A DNA stretch of 43,568 nucleotides from Polyangiaceae bacterium (GCA_013361525.1 JABFXY010000203.1:1-43568), one strand, 5' to 3'; counted from the first letter of the stretch, positions 1 to 8,512 are shown. Notes: generated by a model from the sequence alone, not told the origin. Translations and numbers: made by a program.

Positions 1-1
1 T

Positions 2-40
2 CGCGCGAGCCTCCTCGACGAATACGAGCTGTCGCACTAG
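2..40 (+). CDS. C-terminal end of a protein truncated by the window edge
   Basis: One plus-strand frame entering from the left edge reads through twelve residues ending LLDEYELSH and stops at TAG (38-40). The peptide looks like a normal acidic helical protein tail. The stop abuts a large palindromic element that could end its transcription. Family cannot be told from twelve residues, and a non-coding frame is possible. Confidence 0.4.
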   Translation, partial: RASLLDEYELSH

Positions 41-144
41 GGGCTGTCCCAAGTTTCGGCTCGTCTTTCGGCCCGGCCCGCGCTGACGCGCGCAAGTGAA
101 GGCCGGGCCGAACGCCGAGCAGAACGCTGAAGTCTGGACAGCCC
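41..144. repeat. long nested palindromic element, possible terminator or MITE remnant
   Basis: The outer arms are GGGCTGTCC (41-49) and GGACAGCCC (136-144). An inner ten-base stem pairs 69-78 with 101-110, and an apical CGCG-CTGA-CGCG hairpin sits at 79-90. The sequence between outer and inner stems is also partly complementary, so the whole is one long imperfect palindrome. TTTT follows at 145-148, which would suit an intrinsic terminator for the gene ending at 40. The long terminal inverted repeats could instead mark a MITE-like element. Confidence 0.6.
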
Positions 145-160
145 TTTTATTGTCACTTGG

Positions 161-175
161 CCGCCCTTCGGGCGG
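161..175. terminator. GC-rich hairpin between the palindrome and the pseudo-receiver gene
   Basis: A perfect six-base stem (161-166 with 170-175) with loop TTC lies just past the 3' end of the minus-strand pseudo-receiver gene. There is no clean U-tract on either strand, so a terminator role is tentative. Confidence 0.3.
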
Positions 176-188
176 ACTAGCACCGAGC

Positions 189-614
189 TCAGGGCAAACG
201 CCGAACGAGCCCCGTCACCATTTGCACGAGATCGTACGGTTCGATCGGCAAGACGGCGTGGATGTGAAAGCCTGCCTGCAGCGCCTCGACGATTTCGTCC
301 TCGTCCCGCCTCGACGATAGTGCGATCGCCGGCAGATGGACGAATTCGGGTCGCATTCGACGCAATAGGCGCAAGAGCGTAAAGGCGCTGACGTCCTGAA
401 GGCCCGTATGACAAACCAGGACGTCGACGTCGACGTCCGGCGCGACGCTCAGGGCCTCGTCGGCCGTGGTCGCGGCGTGAACGACGGCGCCCGCTCGTTC
501 GAGCGCCTCGCGGTGAACTTTCAACGAGCCCGGGTCCATTTCGACGAGTTGAACCAGCAGGCCCAGGCAGGGCGCGATGACCGCTTCGGGTCTCGCGTGC
601 ACGTGCATGGTCAT
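189..614 (-). CDS. degenerate CheY-like receiver protein (pseudo-receiver)
   Basis: This 141-residue protein has the length and alternating strand/helix pattern of a single response-regulator receiver domain. It starts after a poor leader of about 20 residues, with an acidic pair near E25/D27. The position that normally holds the phospho-accepting aspartate reads VCHT, giving H69. The conserved lysine before the cis-proline reads VLP, giving L122. Phosphotransfer as in CheY is therefore unlikely, and the domain probably works by binding alone. The start is supported by GAGG six bases upstream. It follows the phosphatase-synthase gene on the same strand after 53 bases, so the two may be co-transcribed. 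The partner is unknown. Confidence 0.75.
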   Translation of the reverse strand: MTMHVHARPEAVIAPCLGLLVQLVEMDPGSLKVHREALERAGAVVHAATTADEALSVAPDVDVDVLVCHTGLQDVSAFTLLRLLRRMRPEFVHLPAIALSSRRDEDEIVEALQAGFHIHAVLPIEPYDLVQMVTGLVRRLP

Positions 615-667
615 GTTCGCCTCACGCGAGGCACGTTGTGTACCTCTTCAAAACTACGAATGATTCT

Positions 668-2950
668 TCAGGATGGCCAACGCGCCTCGGTGCACGATGC
701 CTCGGCTGTGACGCCGCTGCAGGCACCCTCGAGCGCGTCCAAAAACGAGCTCGACCACCACGACGCGGTCTGACGCGTCACGACGTCGAACAGAGCCGCG
801 TGCCTCTCGCGCCGCTCTTCGAGCGGCATTCGCAGACAAGCGTCGAGATCGCGAGCCATACCGCCCGCGTGAAACGGATTCGTCAAATAGGCGCTCTTCA
901 GCTGCTCCGCCGCGCCCGCGAACTTCGACAGCAAGAGGACGCCCGGATCGTCGGCGCGTTGTGAAGCGACGAACTCTTTCGCGACGAGGTTCATTCCGTC
1001 ACGTAGCGGCGTCACGAGGCCGACGGACGCCGTGCGATACAGGTGCGCGAGCTGTCTCTGCGCATACGAGCGATAGAGGTATCGGACCGGCACCCAATCG
1101 ACCTCGCCGAACTCGCCATTGATATGGCCGACGAGCTCCTCCACGAGCTTTCGTTGCTCGGCGTATTCGGGCAACGCCTCGCGGCTCGGGACGGACACTT
1201 GAACGAGCGCGACTTTGCGGCGCCATTCCGGATACGTCTCGAGGAACGCTTTGTAGGCCCGCAATCGCTCGGGGATTCCCTTCGAATAGTCGAGACGATC
1301 GACGCCGAGGATCAGCCGGCGATCGCCGAGGCTTTGAAACAGATTCCGAATCTCGTCGTCGTCTTTGGATTCGGATCCGTCGCCGACGAAAGGCTCCGGC
1401 GAGATACCGATCGGAAATGCGGCGGCACGACTCTCACGACCGCCTTTCCGAACGACGCAGCCCGATCGGGTCGCACCGCCGAGCACGACCTGCGCCGAGA
1501 GATAGTTATCGACGTACCGCTCGGTATGGAATCCGAGCAGGTCGAAGTCCATCATCGCGTCGAGGATCTCCTCGCACCACGGCAATGTCTCCATCAGCTC
1601 GACCGACGGGAGCGGCACGTGGAGGAAGAAACCGATTCGACCCACGTGTCCGCGGGCGCGCAGCTCACGCGCGGCGAGGAGTAGGTGGTAATCGTGCACC
1701 CAAATCGGCGCCTCCGGCGGGCAGACGCTGCGCACGGCCGACGCGAATGCGCGATTGACGTTCGCGTACGCGCGAAACTCTTCGTCTTCGTACCGAACCT
1801 TCGAGAAGAACCCGTGAAGGAGCGGCCACAGCGTGCGATTACAGAAGCCGTCGTAGTAGTGCTCGAGCGTCTCCGCCGGTAGGTCGAGCGCCCCACGCGC
1901 AGGGACCTGTGACAGGTCGAGCTGCAGCGATCCGCTGTCGACAGGCAGCCCCTTCTTCGCGCGGCCGCTCCACCCGACCCAGAGCCCGCCGCGCTCGGTC
2001 AGCGCGGGCGCGAGACCACTCACGAGCCCACCGACGTTGAGCTTGCGCGCGCCCGGAGGCGCGCTCGCCGGGAGGCGATTGGAGATGACGACCAGGTTCG
2101 GCCTGTAGGCTTCGTCGAGCGACGGCGTCGGTGGAATGGTCCCGCCCCGCACGCTCGCCGTCGTTCGCTCGTCGATGAATGCTCGCAAGAAGTCGCGAAC
2201 GGCCTCGGTGTCGCTCAGGCGGTAGCGCGCGCAGGTCTCGGCGCCGCCGACATGGACCGTCACGTCGTCGGGCCCCGCGGCGCGGAAGGCGTCTTCGTCG
2301 GTGACGTCGTCACCCATGACGAGCAGCCGCGCCCCTCCCCCGCCGAGCTCCTCGAGCACCCAATCGATCGCCGTGCCCTTGTTGGCCCCGCGGTGGCGAA
2401 CCTCGAGGCTCGCCGGGCCATTGAGCCGCTCGTAGTCGGGCGCGCTGAGGAGGCAGTGAAGAACCGCCGTGTCGAGATCTGCGTGGAGCGCTGCGTGGAG
2501 CTCCGGCTCGACGAGACGATAATGGAAGCAAACGGACCAGCTCTTCGGCTCCACCCATGCGCCCGAGTACTTCTGGGCGATCATCTCCATCTCTTCGGTG
2601 CAGCGCCGCAGCGCGCTCGGGTTGCCCTCGATCGCGGTGCGGAACGTCCCGTCGCGACCGCGCCGCCACGCCCCGTGCTCGGCGACGAGCCACAACGAAG
2701 GCGTGGGGAACAGCGCTGCGAGCGAAGCCCGCGTACGACCGCTCAGGAGGACGACCTGAACTCCTTGCAGACGACTGAGATCGTAGAGGAGCTCGCGACC
2801 CGCAGCGTCGACCTGCGCGGGCGGTGTCGGCGCGATCGGCATGAGCGTGCCGTCGAGATCGAGCATGACCACGAGGTTTCGTGCGTCTGCGAGATCGTGA
2901 AGGACGCTCGTCGAAATGGCGTCGGCAGAAGTGCGATCCAAGCCTGTCAT
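668..2950 (-). CDS. fused trehalose-6-phosphate phosphatase / trehalose-6-phosphate synthase (HAD-GT20 order)
   Basis: This 760-residue fusion has an N-terminal HAD phosphatase (about 25-260) with DLDGT at 31-35, the LLSGR motif near 68-72, AEHGAW near 90 and GDDVTDED at 213-220, a pattern typical of OtsB. A short linker leads to a GT20 glycosyltransferase (about 283-740) with ISNRLP, the glycine-rich NVGGL loop, YYDGFCN..LWP, VHDYHLL, DRLDYSKG and DGMNLVAKEF, typical of OtsA. Together they would make trehalose from UDP-glucose and glucose-6-phosphate via the 6-phosphate intermediate. The usual fusion order is synthase-phosphatase; this one is inverted. An alternative is glucosylglycerol-phosphate synthase/phosphatase, which is known with an N-terminal HAD domain, but the GT20 sugar-site motifs look more like trehalose synthase. 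The start was chosen for GAGGGG ten bases upstream; the open frame runs 137 codons further without protein-like sequence. Confidence 0.88.
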   Translation of the reverse strand: MTGLDRTSADAISTSVLHDLADARNLVVMLDLDGTLMPIAPTPPAQVDAAGRELLYDLSRLQGVQVVLLSGRTRASLAALFPTPSLWLVAEHGAWRRGRDGTFRTAIEGNPSALRRCTEEMEMIAQKYSGAWVEPKSWSVCFHYRLVEPELHAALHADLDTAVLHCLLSAPDYERLNGPASLEVRHRGANKGTAIDWVLEELGGGGARLLVMGDDVTDEDAFRAAGPDDVTVHVGGAETCARYRLSDTEAVRDFLRAFIDERTTASVRGGTIPPTPSLDEAYRPNLVVISNRLPASAPPGARKLNVGGLVSGLAPALTERGGLWVGWSGRAKKGLPVDSGSLQLDLSQVPARGALDLPAETLEHYYDGFCNRTLWPLLHGFFSKVRYEDEEFRAYANVNRAFASAVRSVCPPEAPIWVHDYHLLLAARELRARGHVGRIGFFLHVPLPSVELMETLPWCEEILDAMMDFDLLGFHTERYVDNYLSAQVVLGGATRSGCVVRKGGRESRAAAFPIGISPEPFVGDGSESKDDDEIRNLFQSLGDRRLILGVDRLDYSKGIPERLRAYKAFLETYPEWRRKVALVQVSVPSREALPEYAEQRKLVEELVGHINGEFGEVDWVPVRYLYRSYAQRQLAHLYRTASVGLVTPLRDGMNLVAKEFVASQRADDPGVLLLSKFAGAAEQLKSAYLTNPFHAGGMARDLDACLRMPLEERRERHAALFDVVTRQTASWWSSSFLDALEGACSGVTAEASCTEARWPS

Positions 2951-3188
2951 TCGTTGCGTACCCCTCGTCGAAGTGGGTTTCGGGGCGCCGGATCGAGCGC
3001 CCACGTCGGGCCGAGCCGAAACGCGCGGCGAGTACGACGAACGCGCGGAAACACGCTGCCGCCTACCCTGCGGCGTTTCCCTCGCGACGGCGGACCGCGC
3101 GTCGACCACGATCACTGGAGCCAAGAAGAGCGCGGCCCTGGTATCTCCAAAGGCAAGCGCCAGGCCGCTCAGCAGTGACGAGCGTGCG

Positions 3189-4028
3189 TTATGGCTCGGG
3201 TTCTTTGTGAGGCGCCGCGGGCGTCGCAGCACGGCTGGGCTGAGCCGACGCAGGATCGACGATCTCGACCGCGGAGATGCGGCGCGCAGACACGGGCAGC
3301 GAAACGCGCACACGCGCGCCCGTCGCGCCGTGTTTGGGCGGTTCGATGGAGAAGGATCCACCGTGCCCCGCGATGATTCCGAGGACGCCGGCGAGTGAGA
3401 GGCCCGCGCCCTTTTGACCGTCGCGCGGCCTCAACCCCGGACCGAGCTGAGTGCGGAACTCCGCGGTGAACCCGGGACCGTCGTCCTCGATGGTGACGAC
3501 CGCGATCTCGTCGTCGGACGATGCCTCGACGCGGACCGTCTTGCGCGCGAAGCGCTGCGCGTTGCTGACGAGCTCGGCGAGCGCGACGCGAAGCAGCTCC
3601 GCGTCCCCTTCGACCTTGATCGGCGCGGTGGGCAGCATCCGCTCCATGCTGACGGTTCGGCGGCTGTCGAGCTCGACCGCTTCGGCGATGGCCTCGGCGA
3701 CCGTGTCGCGCAGATCGATGGCCCGGACGCTCGCGGCGAGCTCACGCGCGTCCGACAACGCGCTCAACCGGAGGCGCCGCGCGAGGCGTTCGAGCCGAGC
3801 GATGCCGCGTCGAGCCATGCCGAGCAGCGCTCGCTGCGAGTCGCTCGGCGTCTCGCCGAGAGAGCGCTCGATCTCTGCGAGCGCTCCCTTCGTGACGCCT
3901 GCGCCGCCGACGATGTCGTGCGCGAGCTTCCGGAAGAGCGACTGCGTGACCCACGCGTACGCGCTCGCATCCGGGCTCGCGGCCTCGGCGTCCGCCTCGC
4001 CACTCGCTCGACGGTGCTCGCTCGTCAT
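3189..4028 (-). CDS. soluble sensor histidine kinase paired with the NtrC-type regulator
   Basis: This 279-residue protein has no membrane segment or recognisable sensory domain. The phospho-acceptor region reads LAHDIVGG (H37), followed by a long dimerisation helix. The HATPase lobe shows the N box (LVSNAQ, N156), G1 (EDDGPGF, 181-187) and G2 (KGAGLSL, 206-212). The start ATG overlaps the stop of the upstream regulator gene in an ATGA junction, so the pair is translationally coupled and very likely a cognate system. Lacking its own sensor part, it probably takes its signal from a partner protein or its short N-terminal 30 residues. The C-terminal 30 residues are Pro/Ala-rich. Confidence 0.85.
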   Translation of the reverse strand: MTSEHRRASGEADAEAASPDASAYAWVTQSLFRKLAHDIVGGAGVTKGALAEIERSLGETPSDSQRALLGMARRGIARLERLARRLRLSALSDARELAASVRAIDLRDTVAEAIAEAVELDSRRTVSMERMLPTAPIKVEGDAELLRVALAELVSNAQRFARKTVRVEASSDDEIAVVTIEDDGPGFTAEFRTQLGPGLRPRDGQKGAGLSLAGVLGIIAGHGGSFSIEPPKHGATGARVRVSLPVSARRISAVEIVDPASAQPSRAATPAAPHKEPEP

Positions 4029-5428
4029 CGCTGCGATCGCGCCTCCGATACCGGGGCGGACGGAACGGCGGACGACGACGCCTTGTCGTCGTAGCGATCG
4101 AGCTTGCGGTAGAGGGTGCGGCGATCGAGCCCGAGCACCTGCGCGGCGCGCGACTTGTTGCCGCCGAGCATCTTCAGAACGCGGTGGATGTAACGGCGCT
4201 CGAGCTCGTCGAGCGTCACCAGCTCGCTCGCGTCCTCGGCGGAGACGACGAGCCGATCCGAGCGATGCGTTCGCAGCTTCTCGGGCAGATCTTCCGTCGT
4301 GATTTGGTCGAAACGCGCGAGCGCAACGGCGCGCTCCATACAGTTTTCGAGCTCGCGGACGTTGCCCGGCCAGTCGTAGCTCATCAGGCGCTCGGCCGCG
4401 GGCGGCGACAGCGTGAGGTTGCGACCGGCCGCGATGCGCTTCAGGAGATGGTGAGCGATCGCCAGGACGTCGGCGCCGCGGTCGCGGAGCGGCGGCAGAT
4501 CGATCTTCACGACGTTGATGCGGTAGTAGAGATCTTCGCGGAAGCGCTTCTCCTCCACCTCGATCTCCAGATCGCGGTTGGACGCGGCGACGATGCGCGC
4601 ATCGAACGGGACCTCGGCGTTCGAGCCCAGCGGACGAACCTTGCGCTCTTGCAGCGCGCGCAGGAGCTTCGGCTGCACCTCGACCGGCATCTCGCCGATC
4701 TCGTCGAGGAAGATCGTGCCGCCATTCGCCTCCACGAAGAGACCCTCGCGGGAGGCCTTCGCGTCGGTGAATGCGCCGCGTGCGTGACCGAAGAGCTCGC
4801 TCTCGATCAGGTTCGCGGGGACGGCCGCGCAGTTGAGCGCCACGAAAGGCCCTTCTGCGCGAAGGCTCTTCTGGTGGATGGCGCGCGCGATGAGCTCTTT
4901 GCCGGTGCCCGTCTCGCCGTGGATGAGGACGCTCGCCTCGCTCGGGGCGACGCGGGCGACCAGATCGTAGACCCGCCGCATCGCGCTGCTCGAACCGACG
5001 ACGTCGTCGAGAGGCCTGCCCGTATCGACCTCGCGGCGCAGGCGTTGGACCTCGCGCTGGAGCGTCCGAGCCTGACCCGCGCGGGCGATGCACGGCGCGA
5101 GAAGCTTCTCGTCGACCGGCTTGCTGATGAAGTCGTAAGCGCCGGCGCGAAGCGCGGCGACCGCCGACTCCATGCTGCCTTGGCCCGTCACGACGACGAC
5201 CGGCAGCCCGGGCCGCAGCTCGGCGACCTTCTGACACAGCTCGATGCCGTCCATCTCCGCCATCGCAATGTCCGTGAGGACGATGTCGAAGTCGGACTCG
5301 TCGAGCCGCTGGAGAGCCTCCGGCCCGCTCGTCGCCGTCACCGCCTGGTGTCCCAAGCGACGAAGCGCCATCTCCAGGAGCTCACACATGGTTGCGTCGT
5401 CGTCGACGACAAGCACTCGATGACCCAT
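4025..5428 (-). CDS. NtrC-family sigma-54-dependent response regulator
   Basis: This 467-residue activator has three domains in standard order. A receiver (3-118) carries the acidic pair D10/D11, phospho-site D53 and K103. An AAA+ sigma-54 interaction domain (about 143-370) has Walker A GETGTGKE at 171-178 and the sigma-54 contact loop GAFTDA at 218-223. A C-terminal Fis-type helix-turn-helix contains NKSRAAQVLGLDRRTLYRKL. The contact loop differs from canonical GAFTGA by Gly to Asp. The start was placed at MGHRVLVVDD; the open frame extends 67 codons upstream without domain content. It is co-transcribed with the overlapping histidine kinase. Targets are unknown; no clear -24/-12 promoter was seen in its own upstream region. 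Confidence 0.92.
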   Translation of the reverse strand: MGHRVLVVDDDATMCELLEMALRRLGHQAVTATSGPEALQRLDESDFDIVLTDIAMAEMDGIELCQKVAELRPGLPVVVVTGQGSMESAVAALRAGAYDFISKPVDEKLLAPCIARAGQARTLQREVQRLRREVDTGRPLDDVVGSSSAMRRVYDLVARVAPSEASVLIHGETGTGKELIARAIHQKSLRAEGPFVALNCAAVPANLIESELFGHARGAFTDAKASREGLFVEANGGTIFLDEIGEMPVEVQPKLLRALQERKVRPLGSNAEVPFDARIVAASNRDLEIEVEEKRFREDLYYRINVVKIDLPPLRDRGADVLAIAHHLLKRIAAGRNLTLSPPAAERLMSYDWPGNVRELENCMERAVALARFDQITTEDLPEKLRTHRSDRLVVSAEDASELVTLDELERRYIHRVLKMLGGNKSRAAQVLGLDRRTLYRKLDRYDDKASSSAVPSAPVSEARSQR

Positions 5429-5692
5429 ACGTCCCGTCCTCGTGCAGATCGCACAGTTGTGTGCCGCGACCGGCCTGGAAGCACGGCAGGATGCGTGCCA
5501 CACGGCTGTTTGGGCATTATCAGCCCTGGCCCCTGGTGCAGGATGCCACAGTTCGAGCAAGAACCGCGGAGAATAACGCTGTAATGCTGCAAGGATGTAG
5601 CGCCGCAGTGGGCTGAGGCAGAAGGCCACAACGGGACATCTTTGGCCTCGGTCTCGCGCTCGCTCGGGTTGCCACTAGAATGGTGAGGGCTC

Positions 5693-6064
5693 GTGCTGAA
5701 AAAAACCGTTCTGCTCGTCGAGGACGACGAGGACAACTCCTACCTCATCTCGATGATGCTCGAGCGCGCTGGCGCGCAAGTGCAGACGGCGGGAACCGTC
5801 GAGCGCGCTCTCGAGCTCGCCGTCGAGCCGTTCGACGTCGTGGTGTCTGACATCCACCTGCCTGACGGAAATGGAACGGAGCTGCTCGCACGTTGGCCCG
5901 CGACCACGGCGAAGCCGGCCGCGGTCGCCCTCACGGGTGACGCGGACGGCGACGCGCAGCGCCGCCTTCGCGCAGCAGGCTTCGATCTCGTCCTCCAGAA
6001 GCCCCTCCTGCCGGAGGTGTTGATCGAGCGCGTGCGAGAGCTGCTCGCGAGCAGCAACCCCTGA
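5693..6064 (+). CDS. single-domain response regulator receiver protein
   Basis: This 123-residue CheY-like protein has all receiver landmarks: the acidic cluster VEDDEDN at 9-15, phospho-site aspartate in VVSDIHLPDG, a Thr in ALTGD, and Lys in LQKPL. There is no output domain, so it should pass signals through protein contacts or a phosphorelay. The GTG start has GAGGG five bases upstream. It is divergent from the NtrC-type gene, so it may belong to the same signalling circuit, but this is inference. It converges with the YtxH-like gene, 15 bases between their ends. Confidence 0.88.
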   Translation: MLKKTVLLVEDDEDNSYLISMMLERAGAQVQTAGTVERALELAVEPFDVVVSDIHLPDGNGTELLARWPATTAKPAAVALTGDADGDAQRRLRAAGFDLVLQKPLLPEVLIERVRELLASSNP

Positions 6065-6079
6065 GTCGGCGTGCGTTCC

Positions 6080-6490
6080 TCAGCTTCGCGCGTGCGCGCC
6101 TCCGTTGCTGCTGCCGACGTCGCGCGCAGTCTGTCGGATCTTTTGCGCCGGCGCGCTCTCGCGTAGCGCATCCAGCTGGGAGCCGATTCGCTTCTTGATG
6201 AAGCCGCGCGCCTCCGCCCCCGAGACAGGCGCGAACAGGACGCCCAAGGTCGCGCCACACGCGAGGCCGGCGCCGAAGAGCGACATCGCGATCGCGGGGT
6301 TCCGACGCCGCTGCAAGCCGAAGCGGCGAAGCGCGTCGTCGAGCCCGAACTCGCGCATCAGTCGATAGATCTCGGACGCCCGCGCGATGGCGTTCACGAC
6401 GCCGCTCTTCGCGGTCGCCGCGGTCGACTCCGTCTTGTTCACGACGTTCTGCGCCCCGGCGCGCACGTCCTCCATCAGATCTCGTTTCAT
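6080..6490 (-). CDS. YtxH-like membrane-anchored small protein
   Basis: This 136-residue protein has an N-terminal polar helix, then one membrane segment with the run SLFGAGLACGATLGVLFAP, followed by SGAEARGFIKKR. That glycine-rich helix ending in an L-F-A-P motif and a basic helix is the YtxH-family signature. The family is linked to envelope stress in other bacteria, but no function is established. The start was chosen for GGAGGA six bases upstream. The C-terminal tail is basic and probably cytoplasmic. Confidence 0.72.
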   Translation of the reverse strand: MKRDLMEDVRAGAQNVVNKTESTAATAKSGVVNAIARASEIYRLMREFGLDDALRRFGLQRRRNPAIAMSLFGAGLACGATLGVLFAPVSGAEARGFIKKRIGSQLDALRESAPAQKIRQTARDVGSSNGGAHARS

Positions 6491-6862
6491 GTCGTCCTCC
6501 ATGTTCCAAGCTCGCTTGGTTGGTTCGCGATCGATCGGCGCTGAAAATGAGGAGCCGAGCGGAACGCGAAGACGGCGCGAAGAGCGCCCATGCCTCACCC
6601 CGCACGAGGTGGGCCAGCGTGCAGTCGAATGGGCTCGAACGATTCGAACGACGCTCGGCCGCAACGCCCTGACCCTCGAGCACGCATCGCGCCATCGAAG
6701 GCGCGGGCGGCTCGCGCAGCGGCGGCGCTTCGCGCGCGTGGTTCACGTGATCACGGGAGGCGAAGTGTCGCGCCTCACGTGATCGATCGGACCTTCGACC
6801 GATCGCGTATCGGCGAAATACTTCGAATCTCGCTGGCGCGAGGCGTGCAGAACCCGTCGGCG

Positions 6863-8098
6863 ATGGTTGGCTACAGCCCGCTCGATGCGGATGAAGAGCT
6901 GCGACCCGGCTCGCAGATCAAGCCCAACCTGATCCTCGAGAGACCGCTCGCCGACGGAGGAATGGGCAGCGTCTGGATCGCGAGGCAGATCTCGCTGGGG
7001 ATCCCCGTGGCGGTGAAGTTCCTTCGAGGGTCTTTGGTCGCTCACCCTGTCGCGCGAACGCGCTTTCGACGGGAGGCGGCCGCGGCGGCGCGCATTCGAA
7101 GCCCGCACGTCGTGCAGATCCTCGACTACGACGTCACACCCAGCGGCCGGCCATACATCGTGATGGAGCTCCTCGAGGGCGAGACGTTGGGGGCGCGTCT
7201 CATGCGGCGCGGAACGCTCGACGTCGAAGCGACCTTGAGCGTCACGAAGCAGATCTGCCTCGCGCTGGCCCGCGCTCACGATGTCGGCATCGTGCATCGC
7301 GACATCAAGCCGGAGAACCTGTTCCTCCTCGAGGGCGCGGACGAGTTGTTCGTGAAGATCCTCGACTTCGGCGTCGCGAAGGACGTCACCGCGCACACGA
7401 TGACGACGGCGCAAGCGATCATCGGAACGCCGCAGTTCATGGCCCCCGAGCAGATGGCTGGGCTCGACATCGGACCCGAGGCCGACGTCTGGTCGATCGG
7501 CGTCGTTGCCTACTGTTGCGTGACCGGCAAGCTGCCGTTCGATGGGCAGACCTTCGTCGGGATGGCCGCGGCGCTCGAGAAGGGGCTGAAGATGGTGCCG
7601 CCGTCGAAGCTCGACCCGCTCGTGCCCACGCCGTTCGAGGACTGGCTGGGGCGCGCGCTCGAGCCCGACCCGAGCCGGCGGCTGCCTCACGCGCGCGCCC
7701 TGCTCGAAGCGATCGAGGCCTCGCTGCCGAAGCGCAGCCCGGCGCCGTCGAGCCAAGCGGCGGTGCATGGGACCGTACCCGCTTACGAGCTCGCGCCGAC
7801 CGTACGTATCGACAAGCGACGCGCGGTCGCGCGCCGCAAGAAGCTGCTTCAAGGCGCAGGCGCGGCCGTCTTCGGCATCTCGATCTCCGCCGGCATCTGG
7901 GTCGCGCAGCGCCCGGCCGACCTGCTCCCCGATGCGGTCCACGAGGCGAAGCGCGAACCGCCGGCCGCCGCGCTGGCGCCGAGGGCCGCGGCAACCGCCG
8001 ACCCGCAAGTCGCGCAGCCGACGGCGGCCTCCGCGAGCACCACGTCGACAGCGTCGAGCGCATCGGTGTCGCTCACCGCAAGACCATCGAATCGGTGA
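6863..8098 (+). CDS. membrane-anchored serine/threonine protein kinase (PknB type)
   Basis: This 411-residue kinase has a catalytic domain at about 22-285: glycine loop LADGGMGSVW (29-38), VAVK lysine K52, HRDIKPEN (145-152, catalytic D147), DFG (168-170) and MAPEQM (193-198). The kinase should therefore be active. A linker leads to a basic stop-transfer stretch and one membrane helix (about 330-348), then an Ala/Thr/Ser-rich tail of about 60 residues outside the membrane with no recognised sensor domain. Such kinases are abundant in myxobacteria. The ATG start lacks a clear ribosome binding site, and an in-frame GTG at 6845 is an alternative. An intrinsic-terminator-like hairpin lies 128 bases downstream. 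Confidence 0.9.
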   Translation: MVGYSPLDADEELRPGSQIKPNLILERPLADGGMGSVWIARQISLGIPVAVKFLRGSLVAHPVARTRFRREAAAAARIRSPHVVQILDYDVTPSGRPYIVMELLEGETLGARLMRRGTLDVEATLSVTKQICLALARAHDVGIVHRDIKPENLFLLEGADELFVKILDFGVAKDVTAHTMTTAQAIIGTPQFMAPEQMAGLDIGPEADVWSIGVVAYCCVTGKLPFDGQTFVGMAAALEKGLKMVPPSKLDPLVPTPFEDWLGRALEPDPSRRLPHARALLEAIEASLPKRSPAPSSQAAVHGTVPAYELAPTVRIDKRRAVARRKKLLQGAGAAVFGISISAGIWVAQRPADLLPDAVHEAKREPPAAALAPRAAATADPQVAQPTAASASTTSTASSASVSLTARPSNR

Positions 8099-8226
8099 CG
8101 AGCCCGGGCCGCGCGGCGGGCAACGATCGTCCGCCCACTCCAACGTTCCAAGACTGGAATCTTGCGTTCGCCTATCGCAGAGTCGCAGCTCGCTGAAGCA
8201 GCCAAATCGGCACCGAACGACAAAAC

Positions 8227-8256
8227 GGAAAACGGCGCCGAGCCAGCGCCTTTTCC
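8227..8256. terminator. bidirectional intrinsic terminator
   Basis: GGAAAA (8227-8232), a bulged C and GGCGC (8234-8238) pair with GCGCC (8246-8250) and TTTTCC (8251-8256) around a seven-base loop. The A-rich left arm and T-rich right arm let it serve both the kinase gene (plus) and the DUF1328 gene (minus), which converge here. Confidence 0.7.
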
Positions 8257-8344
8257 CTCCTCTTTCCCTCCTGTCTATCGATTCATTGGCGCGCGCGCGC
8301 GGCCTCGCCTCGGATCCCGGCGAAGCCGCGGACGCTGCGTGGGT

Positions 8345-8512
8345 TCACGTCGTCACGACGCGGCGGCCGAGGAGCAGACTGCCGACTGCCAAGACGAGGA
8401 ACGCAATGAACAGAATCTTCGCGATTCCCGCGGCCGCGCCGGCAATACCAGTGAATCCGAGGAACGCGGCTACGAGCGCAACGACGAAGAAGACGACCGT
8501 CCAGTACAACAT
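8345..8512 (-). CDS. DUF1328 small two-helix membrane protein
   Basis: This 55-residue protein begins MLYWTVVFFVVALVAAFLGF, then GIAGAAAGIAKILFIAFLVL and ends LLLGRRVVTT. It consists of two membrane helices around a glycine/alanine-rich turn, the full length and pattern of the DUF1328 (YtjA-like) family, whose function is unknown. The ATG has GGAG seven bases upstream. It is easily missed because it is short. It converges with the kinase gene across the terminator hairpin. Confidence 0.88.
   Translation of the reverse strand: MLYWTVVFFVVALVAAFLGFTGIAGAAAGIAKILFIAFLVLAVGSLLLGRRVVTT

Noticed and set aside
2951..3361. N-terminal 137-codon extension of the phosphatase-synthase
   Set aside because: Arg/Ser-rich, overlaps the 3' end of the histidine kinase gene, and a good ribosome binding site supports the start at 2950.
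5500..5560. Possible sigma-54 promoter ahead of the NtrC-type gene
   Set aside because: A TGGCA-like stretch exists on the minus strand, but the spacing between its GG and GC is eight bases instead of twelve.
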